From Podospora bellae-mahoneyi (taxonomy: Eukaryota > Ascomycota > Sordariomycetes > Sordariales > Podosporaceae), in assembly GCF_035222275.1 (NCBI RefSeq), contig NC_085883.1:3534001-3598000 (forward strand): a stretch of 64,000 nucleotides of DNA, in the 5' to 3' direction. Positions 32,901-44,221 of the stretch are shown in pieces. The position numbers were made by a program, and so were the translations under genes. Each line of letters opens with the position of its first letter. Position 1 is the first letter of the stretch. The notes under the pieces are model-generated. The model worked only from the letters and a program-made list of their open reading frames with translations, was not told the origin of the DNA and did not search any database.

Positions 32901-33483
32901 TGCTGAGTGCGCTGCCAACATGGGCGAGACTGTTACCCCCTACACCGAGAAGCTTCTGAAGCTGCTTCTCAAACGCTTGTCGGATACGGACCAGGAGACC
33001 AAGAGTAATGCTGCGTATGCTGTTGGACAGCTCATCTTCAGTTCCACGGCTTCCAACATCTACCTTCCTCACTACCAGACCATCCTCCAAAAGCTTGAGC
33101 CCATGCTCCAGATCCCTGAGGCTCGCATCAAGGATAATGCTGCTGGTTGCCTCTGCCGCATGATCATGGCTCACGCTGACCAGGTTCCTCTTCCTCACGT
33201 CCTCCCTGCTCTTGTCGGTCTCCTGCCGCTGAAGGAGGACTTTGAGGAGAACACGCCTGTCTACCAGTGCATCAGCAAGTTGTTTGAGCTGAACGAGCCT
33301 ACCATCCAAGGCCTCGCCCCCCAGCTTATTCCCGTGTTTGAGGCTGTCCTCAGCCCTCCCGCGGATCAGCTCGACGACGAGACCCGCGAGATTGTTCGCC
33401 ACATGGTCCAAGGACTGTTCAAGCTCAACCAGGGACTGTTTAACAACCACCCAACCGTCTTGCAGTTGGCTGGTCTCGCTTGA
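29937..33483 (+). CDS. KAP123: Importin subunit beta-4 (karyopherin Kap123)
   Basis: Nuclear import receptor for ribosomal proteins and histones. Three exons: 29937-29982, 30049-32359 and 32547-33483; introns are 66 bp (GTAAGT, GCTAAC) and 187 bp (GTATGT, GCTAAC, the longest here). The product is 1097 residues, close to yeast Kap123. Seen: the Ran-binding importin-beta N-terminal region with the LASVQAARLAVKHW block near residue 60, HEAT repeats throughout (for example VRHTALIGLAHLADEI), a strongly acidic loop rich in Asp/Glu near residues 660-670, and the family's SVVTDINRNVA just after splice 2. The start ATG lies in a CACCATGG context after a pyrimidine-rich leader. Confidence 0.95.
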
Positions 33484-33939
33484 GCTGGTGATGCTAGGCA
33501 GATGAGGTGTCCGGGCGTTTGATGCATAGCGTGGAATGGGTGGATGTTTTTTTGAATGGTTTCCATCGTCAGCACTTTGTGCTATGAGTTTTCTGACCTG
33601 ATGACATGGGACAAGGGAGGGTTATTAGGCGCACAGGTTCGGCGGAGGCTCTGGGTTTATATAAAAAGTTTTGGCCAAGCAGGCAATCCACTTGTTAGGA
33701 ATCGATGTTATACTTTTGTACTCTGCTTTCAGTCGAGGTTGTCTTGCCAGCCGAAGTTGGTAGCGTAAAGCTGATCAGGCCTACATCTTCATATTTCGTG
33801 TCTTTGAGTTCATGCTGGGGTTAGCTGGAGAGCAAAAGGAGGAACGCTCATGATGATGGCCAATTGTCCTCTTTCGACCCTGAGACCTGTCAGCCAGGAC
33901 AAAGAGCAAAAGAGATACTTGGAACATATGCTCCATGTT
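33484..33939. other. Intergenic, KAP123 3' flank to tRNA-Ala
   Basis: About 450 bp of 3' flank. No gene recognised. The short frame at 33556-33768 is not supported by codon bias. Confidence 0.55.
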
Positions 33940-34024
33940 TGGACGAGCTGGGAATCGAACCCAGGACCTTTCGCATACAGGTGAGTATGCTAAGCGAACG
34001 CTCTACCAACTGAGCCACACGCCC
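33940..34024 (-). tRNA. tRNA-Ala(AGC) with 12-nt intron
   Basis: An 85-nt minus-strand tRNA. The acceptor begins GGGCGTG and ends CTCGTCC plus discriminator A, including the G3:U70 pair that identifies alanine tRNAs. The T arm is CTGGG/CCCAG around TTCGATT. The anticodon stem is TTCGC/GCGAA with anticodon AGC. A 12-nt intron follows the base 3' of the anticodon, at the canonical position (37/38). The U6-U67 mismatch is also found in yeast tRNA-Ala. Confidence 0.95.
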
Positions 34025-34371
34025 TATCGTTTGTTGTTGAAGATGTATTTGGGCCTTGTCATTTTGATGGGAAGGCGCTTTGGTTTGAGGTCGGGCTGAA
34101 TGTAGGTGGCGTAAGTAGAAGCGCGATGATAAACGTTGGTGGTGTGTCAAGAGAGAAACAAAAAAAACATCTTTTAACTGCGGTTTTGGCTTGGAGGTAT
34201 CTATTGTCCTGCTTCTTTGGGTGTTGGATAAGGGGCACCCACCCAAGCAACAGTTCAGGGGGTGAACAAGCCGAGGAAGGGTTAGGGTCCACCAAAAACA
34301 GTCCTGTTTGTCATTGCGTGCCTTCCCTCCTCTCCTCGCGTTTTCCAGGTGACTGGATCTGAAATGTTCTT
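34025..34371. other. Intergenic, tRNA-Ala to reductase 3' end
   Basis: About 350 bp with an A-run near 34147. No coding frame supported. Confidence 0.5.
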
Positions 34372-37300
34372 TTAAAATCCCCATTCTTCCATCCACTTCC
34401 TCATCATCCGACCGTTGATCGCACCCATCCCCGCCATCGCCTTGCTCTTCGCCACGGCGTGTCCCGTCGCGAACCTCACCTCGACCTGCTTGCCCTCCTC
34501 TCCGCCTGTGCTGGCAGCACGTGCCTTGTTTAGTCCCTCGAAGAAGTCGAGGAGTTTCAACGCGGGCATCTGCTCGATCTGCTCATCGGTGGCTGTGGGA
34601 CTAATGCGCTTCAGCTCGTCGACCCAGTCGGTGTAGGGGATTATTCTGATGTTGCGGGTGGGGGAGTAGAACTCTTGGATTCCGGGGACGAGGAAGGACC
34701 AGGAGACTGTGTGGGGGTTGACGAGGTTGAAGGTTTGGACGGTGGTGGTGGAGCGGTGATAGGAGGAGAGGGAGAGGTCGACGACGGCGCGGGCGGCGAG
34801 GTCGGCGGGGACCCAGTCGATGGCGGAGGGGAGGGAGGAGGGGAGGTGGAGGGTTGCGGTGGAGGTTTTGAGGAGGGAGGGGAACCATTCTTTTGGGCAA
34901 AGGTTAGGTGTCTACTCACGGACGGGAGCAAGGGGAAAAGGGCGGCACACCTTGTCGGTTCCAGACACCGGACTTTTCGGCTGCTCCGGCGAGCTGGCCG
35001 ACTCGGAGGACGGCGACCGAGTTGATGTGGCCTGCGTGGAGGGCGTTGGATAAGATGGATGCCGCGACGTGTTTTGACTCGCCATATCCCTGTTTGGCCG
35101 GGAGGCTGTTGTCCGGGTCCCAGTCTTCGCCGATGATGATCTCGCTGCCGTCTTCGGGGATGTGGCGAACGGCAGCCCAGTTGAGAATGCTTGCGACGGA
35201 GGAGATGAACACGATGTGAGGTTTACGAGGGGAGCCTGAAGAAAAGTCGGCGCACTGCTTTGTGCCGGCGATGACGGGCTCAAAAGCCTCGAGTGGGCTG
35301 TTGAAGTTGACGGGCCAGGCATTGATAATGACCATGTCGGTTTGGTGCTGGAGAGAGGCGAAGTCATGAGGGAACTCGAGGCCAAAGTTGGGCGCCGAGG
35401 TTTCACCTGTGAAGTACTGGACTCGGGATGGGGAGATGGAACCAAGGCCACGATCGTCAAAGGACTTTTGTTGTCGCTCTCGGGCGTTCACAGAGCGATT
35501 GAGGCAGAAGATCTGAGATATGTCCGGTGTGTCTAGGAGCTCTTTGAGAATGTAACTTCCCAACGATCCGGTCGAGCCGATGAGGAGGACGTTGAAGGTT
35601 GCGGGCGGTGACTTGGGAGGTGAGGGGGGTGATGCCAACTTCGGGAAGCGCGAGTGGCGGTAGATCATGGCTGACATGCGCTCTTCGCGGGAGACCGCAT
35701 TCTCAGGGCTTTGGTCTTTTTTAGAAGCACTTACTGCCTTTGCTAACTGGACGACAGTCGGATTGTCATAGACTGTTTTGGCGTTGCATTTAAGGCGAGA
35801 CGAAGTCAAGATACGGCTAAGCTGCAATGCCTGCAACGAGTCTGCGCCCAGTTGGAAAATATTGGCATCATCAGTCAGCCTTGCCGCCCGACTTCCGAGG
35901 ACAGAGCGGACGGTATTCCGAACAAGTTCTTGAACATCATCATTGCTTTGGCCTGCTGCATCAGATTCCTCGACAGCCATTTCCTGCGTCTTGTAAAGCT
36001 GCTCGATCTCAGTTTCGTACAGCTTACACGTCGCCTGTCTCATCATGGAGCCTTTGGAAGCTCGTTTGAACGGCTTCTCTGGCTTGGTCAACATAATTGT
36101 TGACCTCCACACTCTCGCATACGCAGGATACTCGGCGTTGGCCTCCTCGATCAACGGCCAGATCTTGTCGATAAACTCTTCCTTGTCATCACCCTGATGA
36201 TCCTTTGATGGCTCAATCAGTATCCCAGCTTGGAAATGTCCCGCACCAAGCATCAAAGCCCCCTGAACCCACGGATGGCCATCAACAATCTTCTCAAACG
36301 CCACCGGGTTGACCTTTTCTCCGTTACTCAAGACAATGATATCATCCAGCCTCCCGACGAACTTCCACAGCCCTTTCTTGGTGGGATGCTCCTCAAACAG
36401 GTCATGAGTCCGCCATTCTTGCAATTCCGGAAAGTTCCAAAAGGCAAACTGGTACTTGCCATCTGGACGCCGCTTGATCACTGCCTCTGCCAAGTTGGGG
36501 TTCTCGTCCGTCGGCTCCATCACCATGCCAGCCTCTAGGTTCCACTCGAAATACTGCCAGTCTTTGGGGTCTTTGAGCAGGAGCGTAGGCATGAAGAAGG
36601 CCTCGGTGGATCCGATGCCGTTGTAGAGGGAAGTCACCTCTGAGATTTGGTTCCCGCACGCTTCGGCCAGAGGGGCGCCACCGTAAAAGACAAAGTCCAG
36701 AGTGGAGAGGACGGAGAGGCCAGTCGGGAGGCGGCAGATGTCCTCTATCATAGAAGGGGCCGAGGCAAGGGCGCTGGGCTTGGTCTTGACGATACATTCC
36801 AGGATGAGCTCCGCTGTGGGTGGCTTGTCGGCTGGGAGGAGGACGATGGGCTTTTGGTAGTGGAGGGCACGGAGGAGGAAGTTTATGCCAAAGATGTGGA
36901 AAAAGGGAGTGACGGATAAGACGAGGCGGGTGAGGAGGAGAGAACAGTGGGTGCTGGTGCGGCCTGGCGGGGTGGGGATCGATGTGATCGTCTCAAAGGT
37001 GGAAAAGACGCCGGCCTTGATGTGGATGGGCTTGGGGAGGCCAGTTGTGCCGCTTGTGTGGAGGATTATGAGAGTCTCATGGTCTGAGTAGCTGGCCCGT
37101 CCCTTTGGAGTTGTCGAAGCGGGGGTAAACGGCATGAGAAGTTCATCGACGGTTGGGATCTGGAGCATTTGGAGGCTCGGCATGGATGTCGACAGCTTGG
37201 CCATATGAGAAAAGAATTCCCCCGAGCAAAGAAACTTTGAGCATTTTGTTGTCTTGAGGAGCGCCGAGGTCCCCTCTTTTGAGTTACGGGGCGACGGTGA

Positions 37301-37573
37301 AAGGGTCGTGTAGCCTGCCTTGAGGGCGCCGAGAATGACAAAGGGGTACCGGATATCATTGATACCCATGTAAGCAAGCACCTCCTCAGTCTCTCCCGGC
37401 CCAAATTTCCGGACGATGAAATCAGACGTCGCGTCGACGGCATTTTTGAGGAGGGAAAAGGTGATGTCCTCCCAGCCGGCTTCTCCTTGGAATGAAGTCA
37501 CGGGGATTTTGGCCCACACGTCGTTCGGTTTGTCTACGGCCAGACGGTCGACAAGGACGGTAGGGGACAACAT
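34372..37573 (-). CDS. NRPS-like adenylate-forming reductase (A-T-R)
   Basis: Activates a carboxylic acid as adenylate, loads it on a carrier domain and reduces it, usually to an aldehyde. Exons 34951-37573 and 34372-34889; the 61-bp phase-1 intron yields 1046 residues. Seen: an adenylation domain with TSGTTGLPK at 173-181, YNGIGSTEA near 317-324 and GRLDDIIVLSNGEKVNP near 407-423; a carrier domain with LGADSL and pantetheine Ser579; then an NAD(P)-binding reductase domain with GSTGSLGSYIL near 675 and the catalytic Tyr830-x3-Lys834. No condensation domain. The layout and length fit fungal carboxylic acid reductases. The LYS2 role is less likely because the architecture is shorter. Substrate unknown. 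Confidence 0.92.
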
Positions 37574-38062
37574 GCTGAACGACGAGTTTCTTGAAGACTT
37601 CTTGTGAAGATATGGAATTGCCTAGGTTATGGGGGTGTTTTATCCCGCGCTTGGAGGTCCGTGGTGACCGTGTTCAGACATTCATGACGTGCACTCACGT
37701 CATGTCTCGGCCAAATCCTGAAGGCCGCTCACTCATCGGATCCTCATCTCAACTTTTGTGGTCTGAACATGCAGAGCGGACTCCGACACCACGCAGGCGG
37801 TACTCGTGCTACGATAGGTCAAAAGTCATGCACGGCCCGAGGATGATCATCTGATATCGAACACATCATGATCCGAATCACGGTTTCGGATAGTGGGCGT
37901 TCTCAGCTAGCACTTTCATGACAGACACGGCCTATGGCTGCTGCAGACAAGAGACATTTCATGCGGTGCTTACCGGCGTGGCGTTCCCACCACCACAAAA
38001 CGTCTGTTGAGGTGGTTTGGAAATAAGCCTTTCTTCAGACATATCTAGGTACACAGGAACAC
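37574..38062. other. Intergenic, upstream of A-T-R reductase
   Basis: About 490 bp holding the promoter of the minus-strand reductase gene and the 3' flank of the BBE-type oxidase gene. No gene seen. TATCTAGGTACA at 38041-38052 resembles the recurrent intergenic motif. Confidence 0.5.
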
Positions 38063-39970
38063 TCAAGGCTTTTTGCACAAGCGCCCGTTCTGAGTCGGCA
38101 GCCCCGGCAGCTGTCCTTCTACCTCCCAGTCCTCGCTTCCGACAGCTGTATGCGCGTAGAACAAGCCGGTCGGATCATACTTCTTCTTCAGCTGGAGCAG
38201 TCTCGGATAGTGCGAGCCATAGAAAGACTGTTGCCAGTCCGGCTCATTGATATCACCCTCGGACAGGTAGCTTCCCGCCCCTGGACTCACCTGTCTCCAC
38301 CTCGCCATCCAGTCATTCGTTAAAATGTTGCTCTGCGCTTGGATGACGGCAGGACTGGCATCGGCAGGCCAGGCAGCTGCGAGAATGAAGAAGCCGGTTG
38401 TCTCTCTCCAGGCGGGGTTGACACTGTTGGTCTGGTTCACGGCTGAGTTGGGGGCAGCACGGATGTTGTAGCCAATCAAGATACCGCCTGCCTCGACGGC
38501 ATACCGCACAGCAGCCATCGTTTCGTTCCTCTTGGTTGGGTTGATGAAGTTGTCTTTTGGGAAGAGCCGAGATGCGGCGCGGTTGTCAGCCCCTCCCACG
38601 TTCTCTGGGGGGAAAGTGCCAGAGTGTGCTTGGTATAAGCTGGGGTATTCGTTCCAGACAGGATCAATAGAAATGCCGAGATTGGCGAGGTCGTCCAAGA
38701 AGGGCTGGATAAGAGGTTGGAATTGAGCGAGCGTCATGTTGCCTCCCCACAGGGGGTTCATGCTGAAGAAGAACTGGCCCGGGCCAATATTCACAATGAG
38801 CCAGTACCCGTAGGCGCCGACCGCAGTGAAGGTGTCGAAATAGGTTGTGTATGCTTCCACACCAGCCCAGAAAGTGTCCGCTGTGACATTGGGGGAGGTG
38901 CCAAAGACGAAGCCGAGAGTTGAAACGGGGATCTGAGGGTAGGCCTTGACAGTCACCGAGGTGACCACGCCATAGGTGCTGCCACCGCCTCCTCGGAGAG
39001 CCCAGAACAGATCGGGGTACGAGCTTTGGCTGGCGGTGACGAAACGACCGTTGGGAAGTACGACGTCGAGCGAGAGAACTTGGTCGGCACCCATGCCCAC
39101 AAGCGAAGACATGGGGGAGTGGCCACCTCCGGCGATATACCCGCCCGCCATGCCCACAGTTCTGCACTCACCGCCAACGACGGTGACGTTGTGTGCCTCG
39201 GCAGCTTGGTAGACTTCTTCTGTCTCTACCCCGGAACCGAGCTTGAGAGCTGGCCCCGAGTGTCCGTTGCAGGTGTAATCCGGAATGTACTGGATTTCTT
39301 TGAGCTTGTGAGTCCAGACAGACAGCGAACCAGCACCCATAGACTTGTCGGCGAAATCATGACCCGTGTTCTTCACCACCAGCCGGATGTTGGTTGCGCG
39401 AGCAAAGTTGAGTGCCAGCTGAATCTGGGATACCTTGGTAACGGCGACGGAATAGGAAGCATACCCTCCCAAGGTGCAGTTGTCGTAGATCTGGCCGGGG
39501 TGATCCAAGGGCATACAGGTTTGCCCTTGGCAGAGCGGGAACATGGCCGAAGTTGGGTCCTCGACATGGAGTTGTGGTCTGTTCCAGTTTGTTTTGACGT
39601 ATTCACACTGAGCGGCGTCGTACTGAGGCCAGTCGCTGTAGCATGGAGCGGCGAGGGGAACTGTCTTGATGAGCGCGCCCCCGAGCGTCAGGTTGAGGAG
39701 GTTCCATACCGAGTTGGATGGCCAGAGGGGATCTCCGGGGAAGGTTTTGCATCTCGGTCTTGGGATGCCACCGATGATTTTGGAGCTCGCCGGCGTGCCC
39801 TCGACGGAACCAAAGTCAAAGAGCTCTGCGTTGTTGGTGCTGTTGATGGCCGCTTTGGTCAAGACATTGTTCTCCCAGGAGAAACGGGAGGGGCATGTTG
39901 CCGTCGTTTGGTCAGCTAGAACAGTTAGTACAGCTGCGACAGTTGTCGCCCGGAGGTTGACTGTGACCAT
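38063..39970 (-). CDS. Secreted BBE-type FAD-linked oxidase
   Basis: Berberine-bridge-enzyme-like flavoprotein (PCMH FAD-binding domain plus BBE C-terminal domain). The frame extends to 40111, but the ATG at 39970 gives 635 residues beginning with a good signal peptide, so it is preferred. Seen: the FAD domain near residues 130-300 with VVKNTGHDF (a candidate His for covalent flavin attachment) and GGECRTVGMAGGYIAGGGHSP in two parts (a Cys and a Gly-rich loop), plus YGVVTSVTVKAYP. The C-terminal substrate domain ends in the BBE block (YPRLLQLKKKYDPTGLFYAH). Many N-glycosylation sequons are present. It is adjacent to, and on the same strand as, the A-T-R reductase. Confidence 0.9.
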   Translation of the reverse strand: MVTVNLRATTVAAVLTVLADQTTATCPSRFSWENNVLTKAAINSTNNAELFDFGSVEGTPASSKIIGGIPRPRCKTFPGDPLWPSNSVWNLLNLTLGGALIKTVPLAAPCYSDWPQYDAAQCEYVKTNWNRPQLHVEDPTSAMFPLCQGQTCMPLDHPGQIYDNCTLGGYASYSVAVTKVSQIQLALNFARATNIRLVVKNTGHDFADKSMGAGSLSVWTHKLKEIQYIPDYTCNGHSGPALKLGSGVETEEVYQAAEAHNVTVVGGECRTVGMAGGYIAGGGHSPMSSLVGMGADQVLSLDVVLPNGRFVTASQSSYPDLFWALRGGGGSTYGVVTSVTVKAYPQIPVSTLGFVFGTSPNVTADTFWAGVEAYTTYFDTFTAVGAYGYWLIVNIGPGQFFFSMNPLWGGNMTLAQFQPLIQPFLDDLANLGISIDPVWNEYPSLYQAHSGTFPPENVGGADNRAASRLFPKDNFINPTKRNETMAAVRYAVEAGGILIGYNIRAAPNSAVNQTNSVNPAWRETTGFFILAAAWPADASPAVIQAQSNILTNDWMARWRQVSPGAGSYLSEGDINEPDWQQSFYGSHYPRLLQLKKKYDPTGLFYAHTAVGSEDWEVEGQLPGLPTQNGRLCKKP

Positions 39971-40837
39971 GTTGAGGCCGCTGAGAGGATTATGAGTGAA
40001 GCTATTAGGGAGGGATGAACTCACCGAACCAACGATGCCGGCCTTTATAGGAGTTGTCCCCCCTCCGCCCGAAGAATCCCAGCCAAAGCACAACCTACAG
40101 CACAATGGCATGGTGTTGAAGAACCCACCATACCGAAAATACTACCCAAGACTGGACTAACCCTGCCACAAGGCCCCGGACTGGCTACCGGCCCAGACAG
40201 GGACCCCTTTCCCCGCAGGTCCCCCCTTGCCGTTAACAGGGTCAGTCCACTGGGAACCAATTGGGAACGATGTCCGCTGCAGTCGTTCACCGCGCGGCGG
40301 TGGCCGGAAATTTCAATAGAGCTGCTGACTTGCATTCGCAGGTACAGCACAAGGCCTATAACGGCATTGGGCCAAATTTCCACGTGAGATATCAGCCGGT
40401 GCCGGGTTACACGACAGAGCATTCTACGCCACTTTCCCGGGTCGCCGATAGGATGTTGGAGGGTGTAGGTTTTCCAAGCGAGGAAAATAATCACAAACCA
40501 AACATCCCGTCCCGCCGGTCCTTTGCCAGCTGGAAAAGTGGTCCAAGTCGAATCTCCGGTTCTTGAGCGGCACCATGTGCATGTCTTATTGGATTCACCC
40601 TCAATGGAATTAGAAGATAGGTGTATGACATATTCGAGGAAAGGTACGAAAGAGTGTCTGATCGATTTACTAGAACGGAAACGAACATTGGAGACAGTAC
40701 GGGTGGTGTACAGAAAATAGAAAATCTCCCTTTCCTCCGCAAAGCTTGGCCAAACTGCTCGTGTACTTGCTGACCCTCCAGATTGCCACACTTCCAATAG
40801 CTTCCTGCACTTCACCATGGCCTTTACATGACGGGAA
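39971..40837. other. Intergenic, upstream of BBE-type oxidase
   Basis: About 870 bp. A 281-codon minus-strand frame (40045-40890) overlaps both neighbours, has no recognisable domain and is Arg/Ser-rich in the manner of chance frames, so it is not called. Confidence 0.5.
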
Positions 40838-41377
40838 TCAAGGGGCATTGACAACCTTGAGCTCCAACCCAGCCCGATCACCACCCTCATCAGTGTTGTG
40901 CACCGTATTCTTGATCATCCCATCCGTGTTCTTGAAAACCCGACGCGAGCCCTCAATCTTCCCGTCGAGATCCTTGGTGCTGGTGCTGGTCCCCTCAAAC
41001 AGCAGCATCTGGTAGTTGACAAGCACCGACAAGTCAGAAGGACGAAGCGTGAGGGTCAAGTGCACCTCGACGCGGATCTCGCCGCCAACTCTGGCCTCGT
41101 AGGTGACTTTCTGGGTGTACCCGGTCTTGGTGCCGACGATGACGGGGGCGAGAGTGTGGGTGCGGGTGTATGTTCTGTGGTTGACCGGCCAGGGCTCGTC
41201 GTCGCGGATGACGAGGGTGGAGGAGAGGTTGATGGTGCGGGAGACGACCTTTTCTCGGGCGGAGAGGTCGGTGGGCGAGCGGACTTCGATGGCTGAGACC
41301 GGGGCCGGGACCGGGGCCGGAGCTGGGGAGGCTTGGATGGCCGTGAGGAGGCCGAGGAGAAGGAGTGAGAGCTTCAT
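40838..41377 (-). CDS. Small secreted protein with Pro-Ala spacer
   Basis: A single exon of 179 residues. It begins with a strong signal peptide (about 1-16), then a PAPAPVPAPV low-complexity spacer, then a region of about 150 residues rich in beta-branched residues (Thr, Val, Ile), predicted by eye to be mostly beta strand. There are no cysteines in the mature part, which is unusual for a small secreted fungal protein. No family recognised. Confidence 0.68.
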   Translation of the reverse strand: MKLSLLLLGLLTAIQASPAPAPVPAPVSAIEVRSPTDLSAREKVVSRTINLSSTLVIRDDEPWPVNHRTYTRTHTLAPVIVGTKTGYTQKVTYEARVGGEIRVEVHLTLTLRPSDLSVLVNYQMLLFEGTSTSTKDLDGKIEGSRRVFKNTDGMIKNTVHNTDEGGDRAGLELKVVNAP

Positions 41378-42290
41378 TTTGGGGTGAATAGATGGGGCGG
41401 TTCAACTATGAAGGTTGGCGATTCTGAGACTTGTGTTTAGTGCCTAGCTGTTGAGTTTGAGTTGATGAAGTGAGAGTCGACATGTCGTGAGGACGGGTGC
41501 TTGTACTTATAGACGAGAAAAGCTCCTGTCGTCTGGTCTTGTCCCTCCCAGGATGCCTCTTCTTTCAGTCTTGAACCGCTCATGATCATCAGAGGCGTCT
41601 CATCATTTCAGCCAGGCAAAAATAATACTATCACGAGCAAGAAGTCAACAGCCTTCGGCATGCTTCGCAAATCCGACAGACGTCTTGGCGTACATCCGCC
41701 CAAGCATTGGTTCAACAACAGGCATCTTGTTATGAGTTCGGCGTTGATGATATTCTATGTCTCTCCCGCCCGGCTTAACACTGCCCGACAAAAGCATGCG
41801 CATCTAGGATGAATACCATTTCCATCTCATTGAACGTTTTGGGCAAGCCATCTATCTGACGATGGCTGTGGCGTGGCAGCTGTTGGTGGTGTAACAAACT
41901 CAGGGTGGTTTTCGAAAAGACAATTGGTGAACACCATCAGCCGCAAATCCGAAAATCATTTCCAGAAACACATGAGACTTTGAGGCTGATTCCTGTAGCT
42001 GCGGCTGGTTAGATAATGATGAAAAGGGCATAACACCGAGTTATCATCACAGATCCCAAAAGCAGGGAAATCGATGCTGGGCAGTCAGCCGCAGCTCTCC
42101 TTAATCTTGGCGACGCAATGGTTGATGATGAGGACTGTCTTCGACTGGCTACATCCGTGAATTTATCTATGAACTAGAAATAAAAGCACTTGAATGTCCA
42201 GTCCGACAACCTAGATATCTGCCCCCACTGAGCCTTACATACTATGGCTGGCAGCTGCTATCTCACAAGTGTGCTCAGGTTTCAATCCAT
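41378..42290. other. Intergenic
   Basis: About 910 bp between two minus-strand genes for secreted proteins. It contains the promoter of the upstream one. No gene, repeat or RNA recognised. Confidence 0.5.
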
Positions 42291-43403
42291 TCAACGGGGA
42301 GTGAGCTTGAGAAGTCTTCCACCGGCACCATCCTCCAGCACCCACAATGCGCCATCAGACCCCTGTCGGACACAGCGAATGCGTCGTCCGAGTGAGATGC
42401 GCTGAGCCTCCCGCGCCGTGTTGCCGGTAATCTCCACGCGCACCAAGCCCTGAGCTCCGAGGGCACTGATGATGGCATTGCCCCTCCAGTTGCGGAACAG
42501 GTCACCCTTGTAGATAATCACGCTGGATGGGGAGATGACGGGGTTCCAGAAGGCTTTGGGCGCAATGAACTCGGGGCGTGTATTGTGGTTCGGGATAGGC
42601 CGGCCGTCGTAGTGGTTGCCCTGGGACACAATCGGCCACCCATAGTTGCCGCCTTTCTCAATCAGGTTGAGCTCATCACCGCCCATCGGTCCCATCTCAA
42701 CCTCCCAAAGACGGCCCTGCTCGTCGAAGTCGATGCCCAGGGGGTTGCGGACACCCAGTGCCCAGACTTGGCTACCGACTGTGCCAGTGAACGGGTTGCC
42801 GGCCGCGACCGTTCCGTCGTCGTTCAAGCGGATGATCTTGCCGAGGTTGGAAGTCATGGACTGAGCAGGGTCAAACTGCTGCCTCTCGCCGGATGAGATC
42901 CAGAGGGTAGAGTTGGAGTCGAAGAGGATGCGGTGGGCGAAGTGACCGTCGCCGTTGACCTTTTGCGACTGGCGCCAGATGACCTCGACGTTTTGCAGAG
43001 CGCCGCCGCCGCTGGTGTTGAGCACCAGCCTGGCCCGCGCAACCGCTGCGCCAGACCCTCCGGTGCCGGCTTCGGCATAGCTGATGTATATCAGGTTGTT
43101 CTCAGAGAAGCGGGGGTGCAGGGCGACGTCTCCGAACCCACCCTGGCCTCCGTAGCGGACTGAAGGCACACCGGTGATGGTGCCCTTGGCCTTGGTGTTT
43201 GGATCAACAAGACGCAGCTGGCCCCTCTTCTCGGTCACGAGGATGCGGTTATCGGGCAGGAAAGCAAGAGCCCATGGTTCGGCAAAGTCGGTGATCGCTG
43301 CCGTGTTGAATGGGGAGTTCTGACGAGCTGTCACGGTCGATGGTGCTGCCGAAGCACCGGTTACCAACGCCAGGGCGTAGGCGGTAGAAAGTCCGAATCT
43401 CAT
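42291..43403 (-). CDS. Secreted glucose/sorbosone dehydrogenase-type (PQQ-like) protein
   Basis: Six-bladed propeller of the GSDH family, whose bacterial members are PQQ-dependent aldose dehydrogenases. A single exon of 370 residues with a signal peptide (about 1-19). Seen: EPWALAFLPDNRILVTEKRG near 42-61, GGFGDVALHPRF near 88-99, GHFAHRILFDSNSTLWISSG near 152-171, and NPLGIDFDEQGRLWEVEMG then GGDELNLIEKGGNYGWP near 220-255. The conserved His and the Asp-Glu pair of the family are present. Whether it truly binds PQQ cannot be seen. It sits among other genes for secreted proteins. Confidence 0.88.
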   Translation of the reverse strand: MRFGLSTAYALALVTGASAAPSTVTARQNSPFNTAAITDFAEPWALAFLPDNRILVTEKRGQLRLVDPNTKAKGTITGVPSVRYGGQGGFGDVALHPRFSENNLIYISYAEAGTGGSGAAVARARLVLNTSGGGALQNVEVIWRQSQKVNGDGHFAHRILFDSNSTLWISSGERQQFDPAQSMTSNLGKIIRLNDDGTVAAGNPFTGTVGSQVWALGVRNPLGIDFDEQGRLWEVEMGPMGGDELNLIEKGGNYGWPIVSQGNHYDGRPIPNHNTRPEFIAPKAFWNPVISPSSVIIYKGDLFRNWRGNAIISALGAQGLVRVEITGNTAREAQRISLGRRIRCVRQGSDGALWVLEDGAGGRLLKLTPR

Positions 43404-44221
43404 GGTTACTGGCTCTTTGCTATTCAGTGCCTGGCCAGAAAAGAGGTGACAGCCTCTTCAGGGTGGTGGTTGGGCAGATGGGTCGAATTATATAGAAGCT
43501 CTTGTTACTCAGTGCTTGTTATGGGAATTAGGTCCGTTGGTGCTGCGGCAATAGCCTATTCAAGAAACCAAGGGATCAACAACTGCTGACCTTGTTCAGG
43601 CTCTTCGCACGTATTGGTGGACTTATAGCCGATAAACAAACAGGTAGAGAATACCACTCCGCAGTTCTTGTCCCGGGTCTTGGCTGGTCGGTGGTGTATG
43701 AAAGAGGCAAGTGACCTCTCACCTCCAGGGGCGCCGGGATTATCAACATATATATGCTATAGCTGTGACTTCTTGGCGGGTTGGCACCTTTCTTGGCAAG
43801 CTTTTGCCATGCGTAGACCGGCACTTGTGGCGATCGATCTCTTGTCCCAGGTCATACGGCCGGAAGGATTGTCAAATACGCCCAGTTGTGCTGCGTACCG
43901 TGGGACCTTGGGGAATGCAATGACGTCGTTGCAAGGAATGAAGAGGGTGGTGGTTAAGTGAGACAAAGCTGAAGGGATCTGGTATCAGGGGCTTGCTCCT
44001 ATTATAGGTGTCTGACCGAACCGATGACGTTTGCTATAAAGTAGTAATCATGCCGGTGACAATGCGCATGGATTTGGAAGGCCAGGGTAGGCACTGGTTG
44101 ACCTGCCCGTCTCGAACTTTCACTTTCTTCACTTTCTTCGATAAGAGTGCATACAGTCTGATACCCAACCGTTGACAAATCTCCAATTCTTTCATCATAG
44201 ATACACGGGCGCCGACAGTCT
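43404..44221. other. Intergenic, upstream of GSDH-type gene
   Basis: About 820 bp. An AT-rich segment near 43480-43495 may be the core promoter of the GSDH-type gene. The frames here are not supported. Confidence 0.5.

Noticed and set aside
40045-40890. 281-codon minus-strand frame between BBE oxidase and the Pro-Ala secreted protein
   Set aside because: It overlaps both neighbours, has no domain, signal peptide or good codon bias, and its start lies inside the next gene.
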